Of a DNA stretch of 60,000 nt, positions 13,501 through 22,497 are shown one piece after another. Below the pieces are notes generated by a model. It did no database searches, was not told the DNA's origin, and was given only the letters and a program-made list of their open reading frames with translations. Position 1 is the stretch's first letter; every line of letters begins with the position of its first letter. Source of the stretch: Hydractinia symbiolongicarpus (Eukaryota > Cnidaria > Hydrozoa > Anthoathecata > Hydractiniidae). The DNA lies in the NCBI RefSeq assembly GCF_029227915.1, contig NC_079879.1:25488501-25548500 (forward strand). Reading direction: 5' to 3'. Both the position numbers and the translations under genes were made by a program.

Positions 13501-16500
13501 CTTTCTTTGAAACTTTATTTAATATTTTATTTCATAGATTTCTTCGAATGTCTCCTGATAGATTCGAACATTTATTGTCTCTGGTAGGTCCATCAATCCA
13601 AAAAAGAGACACAAATTTTCGAAATTCAATTCCTGCAGCTGAACGCTTGGCTCTTACTTTACGTTATCTTGCCTCAGGAGATTCTCAACAATCTCTATCA
13701 TTCAACTTTCGCATTAGCGCGAGTGCTATTTCACGAATTCTGTCTGAAACAGCTGCAGCAATTTGGGAGAACCTAAGCGAATATGTAAGACCCCCTATGT
13801 CCAAAGAAGAGTGGTTAAGAATCGAAAATGAATTCCAAGACACGTGGAATTTCACACATTGTATAGGGGCAATCGATGGGAAACATATTGCCATGGAAAA
13901 CCCTCCCAATTCAGGATCGCTCTATTACAATTACAAGGGGTTCTACAGCATCATACTGTTAGCAGTCTGTGATGCTAAGTACAACTTCATTCTCGTAGAT
14001 GTAGGACAATATGGAAGTAACAACGGCTGTGGTGTCTTATCAAAGAGTCAAATTGGAATGCAACTGGAAAATCAATCCCTTCAAATCCCACCACCTCCGT
14101 CACTAGCTGGATGTAAATTTGACCCATTACCTTATTTTCTAGTTGGAGATGAAGCCTTCCCCTTAAAGAAAAATATGATGCGCCCATATCCTGGCAAGCT
14201 GAACGAGCCTGAGAGAGTATATAACTATCGCCTCTCTTGTGCCAGGCGTGTTATTGAAAACGCGTTCGGCTTATTGCGGGCTAGATGGAGAATATTTAGC
14301 CGCCCAATAAAAGCATCGGTAAAAATGTTGAAAATTTTACGCTCGGAGCAATTGCTTTACACAATTACTTACGCCAAACTGAAGCCGCAATGTATTGTCC
14401 AAATAGTTTTGTTGATAGTACAGACACGAATAGGGAGATTACGCCTGGGGAATGGAGAAGACAGGTGGGGCAGAACGAAGGATGTCTTTATGTCTTATGT
14501 AATGTACGGGGCTCCCGGCCAGAAAGAAGTGCTACAGAAATGCGGGAAGCAATCAAGGATTTTGTGAATAGTGAAGAGGGTGCTGTTGAATGGCAGTACC
14601 GACATGTAAGGCGTACATAAATATTTTGAAAAGACCTTTTACAATGTTGTATTTACAGTTTTGTTTTATGCAAAAAAAAACTATTGTTTTTCATTCAACA
14701 AATTTGTGTAATACCCTTTATGATCGGTTTTATCTTCATGCAATGGCTGCTGTTGCTGGTATACGGGGCTTCCATAGGCGTTGAAATGGAGAGAATTACC
14801 AAAACTAGGAGTTGAGGGTGGGGACATCATGTGTAGCTGTCGTTTAGGCTGCGACCCATTCCAAGCCTCCATTTGACATTCATAGATTGCGGTTTGAATT
14901 TTGTGCTTTAGCATAATCTTGCTTCGCCCAGATACTTGTCTTAATTCTTCAGCAACCATTTCCCCAAACAGGCCATCTGCGTCCTTTTTAGCACTACCAC
15001 GTTGAGTTGCTTTCAATGCAAAAGCCTCGCCGATGCTCTTCAAAGCAAACGTTTCTGTTTCTTCTTTCGTACTCTTACGCCCGCTCCTCTTTGTTGAAGT
15101 AACAGATGGTGGATCAATAGTTGTCATCTTGGCCAAATTTGGTGATTTTGTAGCAGGGTCATTCTCGTTATTTAAATAATCTTCAACCACTGCCTCCGAA
15201 TAAGAATCAATATCTTCCTCATCCTCCGGAGCCGCTATATTTGATTTTGTGTCTCTCATTTGATAATGCTTATCAAGCCAAGATAAAAAAGAGTATTCTT
15301 TCAAATCTTTGACACATGATTCAACGTCAGCCAAACCTGATCCCGATGCAGATTTCTTTTTTAGGTTATTCTTTTTCTTGCTGTATCTTTTTTTCAAGTT
15401 GTCCCATCTTCGAATAGCTTCACCTTAAAACAGTTGAATTTAAAAACATTTTTTTTCCAAATAAGTAATAGAACAAGCTGAATACGCTCAAGTTTTAACA
15501 GCGCAAAAATGTAGCGCATTGAACTGACAAACAAGGATAAACTTTACCCTCTTCACATCCTAACTCCTCCTCAACATTCTTCCAAGCATTTGCCACTCGA
15601 TCTTTTTCTCGATACTCTTTGCAACTTTTGTCGTACAGACATGAAAAAATTCGAACAGCCTCTGCTAAATATTCATCTTCCCTTAAGTCGCACCTATTTG
15701 TTTTTCCCATTTTATAAATACTTTTTTTACAACACTGCTCGGTTCACAACACATATGAAACTATTTCTTGTACTCAACACGTGTAAGCATGTGCTGAAGT
15801 TAAATTTCAATAGAATCTATTCAATTTTTTTTAATGGACATTCGGTATTTCTTTGAAGTTGCACTTTTGGGCGAAAACTCAGAGCGATAAATATCAAAAC
15901 TTTTTGATAATTGTCGCTCTGACTATCGCACTGAAATTGGGCGATAAGAGCAAAAAAAGTGTCGCTCTGCAATTTCCACTAGTGCGAAAAAAGATCAATG
16001 GGTCAAAAAAGCCAGAGCGATAAGAGAATTTGCACTGATGGAAATCCAGCTTAATACTTCTTGGAACTTTATAAACATCGGCCAGGGCTAATAATAATGT
16101 TTTTTTTGTAATTTGGTTCGCTATTTTACAACATACTTCCAGCTTCGAACAATAAAGTTTGTGGGCGCCAAATTTGATAAATACACAGACCGGGAATTTT
16201 CAACAACAAAACGAGCGTGCAAGATCGCGGTTTCGGCTTTATTTACAAATCTTTATTTTTTTATCTTATATCAACCTATGAATTAGTTCAGTAAGGTCAG
16301 GAATAAAAAAAAAATAATTTTGTCGTGTTATTCAACTAATAGATATTTTGATTTTTCACTTTTTTCTTCTTTATTATTTTTGATAAAACTGTGTGACCAT
16401 GGACGCGCCATCACAACATAGAGAAAGATCTAATCATGTTCCTGAATCTAACCACCAGTTTGGCAAATGTGTGAAAATAATGAACCATATAACTCAACAT

Positions 16501-19500
16501 TAGAGGATAAGAGTAAAAACTGGTACTTTGTAACTAACTTCTATAAACAGATGTTCTGGACATGATGAGCATGTGGTTGTTCTGCAAAGTTTTAGGCAAA
16601 AATTTATAAAAAAAAAACGTTTTTATTTAATTGAATTTCCGCGCCCGAAGGCGTAGGAAATTCTTTAAAACCGTCGTTTTTTTATTTCGGAGCATTTTTT
16701 GAGAAAAAATCGACCCTGGGATTTCACGTTGGTCCGTCACAGATGTAAACTTCGTACCCAAGCTCCTTAACTACTGGGAAGTCTAGTATTGACGCTTCAG
16801 GCCAAAATTTGTATTTGTTTTCGACAAAATTTGGCACAGTTAACAAAAAAGTATGCTGAACATAATGGTGACATAATAATTTTGATTTTTGTCACCTAAA
16901 TGTCATTTTAGGCCAAAATTGGTCCAAAAATTAGAACTACTTTATTTTCAACAAAATTTGGAACACTTAACAAATAAAGTATGCTGAACATGATAGTGAC
17001 ATCAAAATTTTGATTTCTTTTCACCTAAATGTCATTTCAGGCCAAAATTGGTCCAAAAATTGAAACTACTTTATTTTTAACAAAATTTGGCACAGTAAAC
17101 AATTAAAGTATGCTGAACATGATGGTGACATGAAAATTTTGATTTCTTGTTACCTAAATGTCATTTTAGGCCAAAGTTGGTCCAAAAATTAAAACTACTT
17201 TATTTTTGACAAATTTTGGCACAATTAACAAAAAAAGTATGGTGAACATGATGGTGACATGAAAATTTTGACTTCTTGTTACCTAAATGTCATTTTAGGC
17301 CAAAGTTGGTCCCAAAATTAAAACTACTTTATTTTTGACAAATTTTGGCACAATTAACAAAAAAAGTATGGTGAACATGATGGTGACATCAAAATTTTGG
17401 TTTTTTGCCACCTGAAATGTCATTTTAGGCCAAAGTTGGTCCAAAAATTAAAACTACTTTATTTTTGACAAATTTTGGCACAATTAACAAAAAAGTATGC
17501 TGAACCTAATGGTGACATCAAAATTTTGATTTTTGTCACCTAAATGCCATTTTAGGCCAAAATTAGTCCAAAAATTGAAATCACTTCATTTTCGGCTAAA
17601 TCTGGCACAGTTAACAAATAAAGTATGCTGAAAATGATTATGGTACAAAAGTTTGATTTCTTCTTACCTAAATGTCATTTCAGGCCAAAATTTATCCAAA
17701 AATTAAAACTGCTTTATTTTCGACAAAAATTGACACAGTTAATAAAAAAAGTATGCTGAAAATGATGGTCACATCAAAATTTTGATTTTTTGTCAACTAA
17801 TGCCGTTTAAGACCAAAAACGTTTCAATCGCAAGACTTTCAACCATGAATGATAGGCTGTATTTTTTGTTAGCAATTTCTTTTAAAATGTGAGTTTATTA
17901 TGACACGTTTCGTTTTGTTTGCGTTTGTTGTAAGATATAATGTCACTGGTGTGCTTTATCTTCAGAGGTTCATGCACAGTTCATGCTTTATCTTCAGAGG
18001 TTCATGCAATGTTTGGCACAATAACACAACGAATTAGCAGGTTTTCATCAAATATTTTGGTAGCGCGCGGAAATTCTTAGAGCCCCCAGGGCTTCTTGTT
18101 AATTTTAAATTTATTCAGAAAGCTGGAGTAACCTTTTTTTTTCTTAATAGAAATCTTCATCAGATGGGTATGAAATGTTGAAAGAAGGTAGTTTATCTAT
18201 TTATTAGTTTTTATTATATTAAATGACTTAATTAAATATTAATAAATATTAAAAATAAAAACATATTCATAAAATTTCGACTGTAAGCTACTCACTTTAT
18301 TTTTACCACAGCAGGGAGATCAAGGGTCGAAACGTCGGGTTACGACATCATAAATAAAGCGATGAATGTCAGGCCGAGCGCTTAGGTGCAGGTGGGCCAT
18401 GTCCGTAGAGGTTTTGAGCTTTTAGTGCAAGTAGCGGCGTGTCACAAATCCAGTGAAGCGCTTACAGCAATTAAGCCTTTCCAATGTTAAATATCAGGTT
18501 AAGCACTTAATCATGCCTTAGTGCAGGTACATAATATGTCGCAAATCCAGTGAATCGAGCCCAGCAATACAATGCTTATGAGTGTAATAATTTTTGAAAG
18601 AAACGTTATCGCATTTGCTACCGGGGTAACACAGGCGACAGTTGTGTGACAATCATTAGACAATTTTATTTTGCTTATTTGCTTTTTTCTTTATTTATCA
18701 TTCGATTTAATTATTTTAATTAAAAGGCGGGAATAAACTAGTCAACACACAATCCATCTACGTAAATCCTTACATTTACTGTTCTTCTCTCATCATAAAC
18801 TTATTTTGTTAATTTCTCCAAAAAGGCATTATTAATCGTCTGCAACTTTCTCAGTATACATATTTATAACAAAGAAACTGCATCAAGGGAATACTATAAG
18901 TTGACTTGACATGTCGCGTGTAGAAGAAAATATTTAAATTTAACTTTTGTGAAACTACGCGAAAAACTAAAAAACTTAAAACTTAACCATTCAGGCTGTG
19001 CACAAACATTTCGTGTGTCCGTAACACGACCTGTTCTTGCGTACAAACAAACAGGCGAAATGTGACTGTTATTAATGAGATTATCAACGACATAAATGTA
19101 CAACTTAGCTAAATTTTTGTTGCATACCACATTGTTAACAAGATATGTCATTCAAGATCATAAAGAAAATTAATCTGTAAAATGGCGGCGGTATAAATAA
19201 AAATTTACAACATAATTAGAGTGAAACTTAATAGAGCTAATGAAAAACTTCTAATAGTTGGCACTTTTGTAACCGAAGACAAATTATTTTCATTTATACT
19301 CATTTTTTTAATTAGATAATGCGTATGAAATTATGCCAACAAAACAAAACGAATCATCAATCTATGACGTTCCTGTCCCTTCAGAATACGACGTACCATC
19401 TAACGGAGCTTCGTTGGATACATCACAAGGTAAAATTGATTCATTATTTATTTGACCTTGTCGATAAATTGAAATATAGCGATGGATTAATTTACTGGAA

Positions 19501-22497
19501 CTTTAGTATGAAGACAAAAATTATGAAAAGAACAGTTTAAGAAGTTGTTACATATATTATTGCATTGCAATTGGAGGTAATTTTAATAGTTGGATTGTAA
19601 AGCCTAACATGATTAAAAATAACAGGGCTATATTCAAACCTTAATAGTTGGCCCTTTGTAACTAAATGTAATTTATTTCCTTTAATACTTGTTTTTCGTC
19701 GGAAATGGTCTGATGGAAATGGTAAAGTGTGAAATTTTAGTATTATGACAAAAAAAATAAGAAAAAGACAGTTTAATAGTCACTATTGAAGGTAATATTA
19801 AGTTGGAATTAGATTGCATTGAAGTATTGTTGCGCAGTTTATTTGTAACTATATAATGGCTGGATTTAAAGTTAGTTGGGCAGTAATAGAAGGGGGGAGG
19901 TTGTACAGTGGTGGCAGATAATGGGGAGAAATTTGCCACTTTATAACATATTCTTTTATTTCAGATGAAAATCCCTATGAAATCATTTGTGGATCAATTG
20001 CGTCAAATGCACAAACAGTGAAGGGTAGGAAATCAAGAATTTTATAAACTAGTCGGCCCGTGGATAACTAATCGGCCCGTGGAAAACTCTATAGATTTGC
20101 CCGTCTCTTTATACAGCATTACGTGCGTCTCGTCGTCATTGTGTCAATACTTTTGGTACCATTACAAAAGAATAAGTTAAGAAGAAATTGAGAATATAGC
20201 TAGATGTATAGATGTACACATTTTGACATGAAATTTTATGTTGTAGATCATTTTAAGATGAAAGCTGTGTTCATTTTTTCTTAAATTCAAAAATATTTGA
20301 ACAAGTGCCTCTGTGCGCTTATTCGATAGGGACGCTCAAAAAAATAACAAAAAGGGTAGGCGCTCATTCGAGCGTGGACGCATCACACCCGGTCGAATTA
20401 AGAAATTATTTTGTATTTTATCTTTAATATTGCTTCGAAGTATGACTGAGTTATAAAGAAATGTGCACGTTTACAACATGTTTAAATCATTTCTAGGAAT
20501 CCTACCTCAAAGCGAGGCTTTTCGAAATTATCCTTGGTTTGATGGTGAAGCAACGCCCGAAAAAGCACAAGATGAGTTAAAGCGACGAGATGAGGTATAT
20601 ATATATTTATGTCAGGTATTCTTATGCTTCTAAGAACGTTTCTAATGTTAATCTTAAAATGTTTATTAAAATATTTATATTATTTTTGGAACGACTGAGC
20701 ATTAGGAAGTAGCCATTTTAGTTTACTTTTTTACTGCTTTGGATAATTCTAGACTGTTCTAATAATGGAATACCAAATCCCATCTTGCTACCTCCAGGTT
20801 GATATCAATTGTACGTAAAATTAGGAATAAAAAAGTTGCTTAAAATCCCAATGATTAAGTTTAAGAATTAAAAAGAGAATTAAAAACGTTACTTTCAAAG
20901 GGGCTACAACACGAGTTGTTGATTTTCGACATTAGTGACTTTGTTTTGATAAGAAAGCAAAAACAACACGAGTATTTGTTAAAAATGCCATGTTGGCAGT
21001 TATTACAATAAAAAGATTTTTAAATCATGGTTTTTGCATTTAAATCATTGTTAAGGCAAAGATAACAAAAGGGCTGTATTTTTATTATTTGTATTTTCAA
21101 TTTTAAGTCAATCGCTAAAGTCAAAAATGAACAGCTTGTTTTGTAGTAACTTCGGGATGATAATGTTTAATGCATAATAAAAGTAAATTAAAGGCATAAT
21201 AGGTATTAATTCTTCATTGTGTGTTTATTTTTAGGAAGGAGCTTTCATGGTGATTATAACGGATTCTGGTTACCTCATCCTTGCGTATCATAACCAAAGT
21301 ATTATTCCACTTCTGTAAGATTGTTTTGTTTATTTCCATATTACTTAATGTAAATAGCATAGTACCAGCAGAGAGACAACTCAGAAAGTGCAGTAGAACA
21401 TGACATGTCTTTAAGAAACTAGCCAGTGCTTCATGGATAAATCCACAGGCTAGCCTGTCTTTTGTATACCACGTTGCCTGTGTCTCGCTACTTGCGTTAC
21501 AATTTCGCACAGAGACAGACAGACGATGGTTATTAATATAGAGATTCCGTTAGCCCGTGGAAAAATCTACAGGCTAAGGCACCCATCCTTCCTGAAGTAA
21601 AAAAAAATACCTTCCTATCATAGTTAATATTTATTACTTAAGCAGAGTACTTATTTTTACCCTTTTTACGTTGAGTTTAAAATCCCATCTGTCCCTTAAA
21701 AATTGAGTGTCTGCGACATTATTTTTTAAAAATACCGTAATTGGAATAAACATGGCCTGAACTGAGTCCGCTTGAAAATAACAGTTGTTTAGATAATTCA
21801 AATTGACATAGGTTTTACTAATGTCAACTGAGTCGCGTAACAAGCACGTCACGTTAATTTCGTGAAGCGATTGTAACTTTAAAAATATTCAAGTATAGTG
21901 TAGTTTTATTACAGTATGGGTGTAGCTTAAATTTAGTACGGCTAGAATGGAAAAGAAGCTTTTCTTAACTTTAGAAAATATCTTTCGAAGTTTATCTTTT
22001 AGCATAACAAAAGATGAAGCTGACGACTATATCCTTGGTAATTTTGTTAACCAGGTAAAATTACCATACTTATCTAAATTTGTTATTAGCCAATTTTAGC
22101 CTAAAATAGTGTTAAATTACAACCAGTTGAAAGGGTAATGACATCACTATGTTCGGTATGTTTTAATGGTCAATGTGACAGTCAAAATGTCAATAAACAC
22201 TCACATACGACAATTTTGCAATTGCTGGTAAAAAAAAGGCTGTTAGGTAAAATGATTGTTTGAATACAGCTACAAATTTGCACAGGCTCCAGGTAACAGT
22301 TCAAGCAGTAATTAAAATAACAATCAACCTAAAGGCTTATTAAAAATGAAGTTGGCAGTCTTTAAACAGAAAACAAAAGTTTCTACATTTTTATCTAGAA
22401 ATTCAACTCAATACCTGAGCTCATTGGTTTTTACCGTCGACATGCAATCCAGTTACCTGAACGACAAGTGTTACTTACAATACCAGAATCAATTTAA
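10551..22497 (+). CDS. SH2-domain tyrosine-motif adaptor, paralogue 2 (spliced)
   Basis: Supported exons: 10551-10605 (tentative first exon, ATG 10551, GTGAGT donor), 11044-11372, 18151-18187, 19316-19429, 19965-20024, 20497-20594, 21235-21314, 22003-22054, 22399-22497 (TAA 22495-22497). Phases agree throughout. Exon 11044-11372 is proline-rich (QPPPPPPTKPTK, EFPPPSAK), suited to SH3 binding. Tyrosine motifs follow: YTVL, YEML, YEIM, YDVP twice and YEII. YDVP is a classic Crk/Nck-type SH2 ligand. The SH2 domain runs from NYPWFDG to KFNSIPELIGFYRRHAIQL; its betaB strand reads GAFMVII, lacking the FLVR arginine. The 98-nt and 52-nt SH2 exons match paralogue 1 exactly in length. The layout resembles SLP-76/BLNK. 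Transposons fill the 6.8-kb second intron. An upstream exon before 10551 is possible (an acceptor is present at 10529-10530). Confidence 0.75.
11384..12156. mobile_element. Internally deleted pogo/Tigger-type element
   Basis: Begins CAGTAGAGTCTCCATAACTC and ends with its inverted counterpart, flanked on both sides by TA (11382-11383, 12157-12158), the Tc1/mariner/pogo target duplication. The terminal motif TTCGAGTTATGGAG recurs several times inside both ends. At 773 bp it is far shorter than an autonomous element, and only the DNA-binding start of the transposase remains. It inserted 11 bp past the donor site of the proline-rich exon of the adaptor gene and leaves the GTAAGC donor intact. Confidence 0.85.
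11558..11917 (-). pseudogene. CENP-B N-terminal (psq-type) DNA-binding remnant of pogo transposase
   Basis: The minus-strand frame has a likely start at the internal methionine of MSSVAGSKRRIDNKSC, followed by a helix-turn-helix of CENPB_N type (KALKALEKGTAPKDVAKEF, then IPPSTLSTWKKNKEKI). Spacing and the final K-NKEKI signature fit pogo/Tigger and CENP-B family DNA-binding domains. The HTH CENPB second half and the DDE catalytic domain are missing, so it could at most bind terminal repeats. It lies wholly inside the inverted repeats of the pogo element. Confidence 0.75.
12157..13081. repeat. Degenerate direct duplication before the Harbinger insertion
   Basis: The phrases around 12190-12260 (TTGTGGCAGCCACAAAAT...AAAAATTAAGGAA) and 12835-12890 match imperfectly. 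So do about 12740-12815 and 13010-13080 (AATCGTAGTGCCAGCA). This suggests an older repeat with partial duplication into which Harbinger inserted. A 75-residue frame at 12395-12622 with a short glutamine run is not convincing as a gene. Confidence 0.45.
13246..14620 (+). pseudogene. Harbinger DDE transposase (two exons, one frameshift)
   Basis: Exon 1 is 13246-13433, with ATG in the context AAGATGG; exon 2 starts at 13538 after a TTCATAG acceptor, and the junction reads YFR/FLRMSPDRF. The catalytic signatures are all present: first Asp in GAIDGKHIAM, second Asp in VDVGQYGS, a GDEAFPL block, and the catalytic Glu in VIENAFGLL. The motif after the second Asp is NNGCGV where relatives usually have SDGGV. 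Near 14318-14326 the frame shifts by one base at a run of A; the C-terminal part (LHNYLR to HVRRT) continues in the next frame to the stop at 14618-14620. The product cuts and joins the element in the nucleus together with the MADF partner. Apart from the single shift it looks recent. Confidence 0.88.
14681..15710 (-). CDS. Harbinger MADF/Myb-like DNA-binding protein (two exons)
   Basis: Exon 1 is 15710-15548 (start MGKTNRCDLREDEYLAEAV), followed by a GT...AG intron and exon 2 at 15423-14681. The joined frame has 301 residues and no stop. The N-terminal 85 residues match the MADF pattern: acidic start, helix YDKSCKEYREKDRVANAWKN, a short loop, then AIRRWDNLKKRYSKKK. A lysine-rich linker and an acidic region (PEDEEDIDSYSE) follow. 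The C-terminus is Gln/Pro-rich. In Harbinger elements this second protein binds the ends or the transposase and brings it to the nucleus. The intact frame contrasts with the shifted transposase. It is convergent with the transposase. Confidence 0.85.
16632..18100. mobile_element. Dispersed repeat element with internal tandem array, long copy
   Basis: Starts TGAATTTCCGCGCCCGAAGG and ends CCCCCAGGGCTTCTTGTT; a second copy with the same termini lies at 58836-59539. The first 32 bases fold as a hairpin with GAATTTCC and GGAAATTC arms, an inner CGCC/GGCG stem and a TTCG loop on the minus strand. The same GAATTTCC motif recurs in inverted orientation near the right end (18067-18077). There is no open frame, so it is non-autonomous. 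The family is unknown to me; terminal hairpins recall Helitrons, but the TC and CTRR ends are absent. Confidence 0.75.
16800..17815. repeat. Tandem array, about eight units of about 129 bp
   Basis: The GGCCAAA landmark falls at 16799/16800, 16911, 17040, 17169, 17298, 17428, 17555 and 17683, with a degenerate one at 17811, giving spacings of mostly 127-130 bp. Each unit includes TCCAAAAATT, ACTACTTTATTTT, TTTGGCACA, AGTATGCTGAACATGATGG and TGTCATTTTAGG. Units diverge modestly. The sister element at 58836-59539 has only about two units, so copy number varies between copies. Confidence 0.85.
18188..19315. other. Intron with low-copy repeat phrases
   Basis: Intron of adaptor paralogue 2. Around 18310-18560 a phrase like GTGCAGGTACATAATATGTCGCAAATCCAGTGAA occurs twice in degenerate form, and again at about 23255-23290 and 23475-23515. 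This suggests an uncharacterised dispersed repeat. No coding signal is seen in it. Confidence 0.4.
20049..20143 (-). mobile_element. Fragment of non-autonomous Helitron (family A)
   Basis: Starts CTAGTCGGCCCGTGG on the plus strand, with a duplicated CGGCCCGTGG, then GCCCGTCTCTTTATACAGCATTACGTGCGTCTC, matching the 3' half of the family A copies at 53965 and 56491. The opposite end is lost. It lies in an intron of adaptor paralogue 2. Confidence 0.6.
21419..21577 (-). mobile_element. Non-autonomous Helitron copy (family A) plus a scrap
   Basis: On the minus strand it reads from TCTCTATATTAATAACC, through GTCTGTCTGTCTCTG, to a 3' CTAG (21419-21422). A hairpin remnant CATGGATAAATCCACAGG precedes the CTAG end. 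It is followed at 21545-21577 by a second partial hairpin (GTTAGCCCGTGGAAAAATCTAC). It lies in the 21315-22002 intron of the adaptor gene. Confidence 0.65.
21607..21990. repeat. Dispersed 380-bp direct repeat, copy 1
   Basis: Matches 26818-27195 at high but imperfect identity. Both contain TCATAGTTAATATTTATTACTTAAGCAGAG near the start, ACTGAGTCGCGTAACAAGCACGTCACGTTAA in the middle and GTGTAGCTTAAATTTAGTACGGCTAG near the end. Copy 1 ends immediately before the SH2 exon at 22003. No terminal repeats are obvious. Confidence 0.8.

Larger units (their letters stand above)
13085..16051. mobile_element. PIF/Harbinger DNA transposon, near-complete
   Basis: A 2967-bp element with terminal inverted repeats: left end AGGCGGATTTCCACCAGTGC and right end GCACTGATGGAAATCCAGCT. 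TAA lies on both sides (13082-13084, 16052-16054), the 3-bp target duplication typical of Harbinger. Subterminal repeats GTGCGA and TATCGCTCT recur at both ends (about 13105-13190 and 15880-16030). It carries the usual two convergent genes, a DDE transposase (plus) and a MADF/Myb-like DNA-binding protein (minus), with only about 60 bp between their stops. It sits in an intron of adaptor paralogue 2. Confidence 0.92.

Noticed and set aside
16800-17815. CRISPR-like array
   Set aside because: Units are about 129 bp, contiguous and diverged, with no short repeat/unique spacer pattern, and the genome is eukaryotic.
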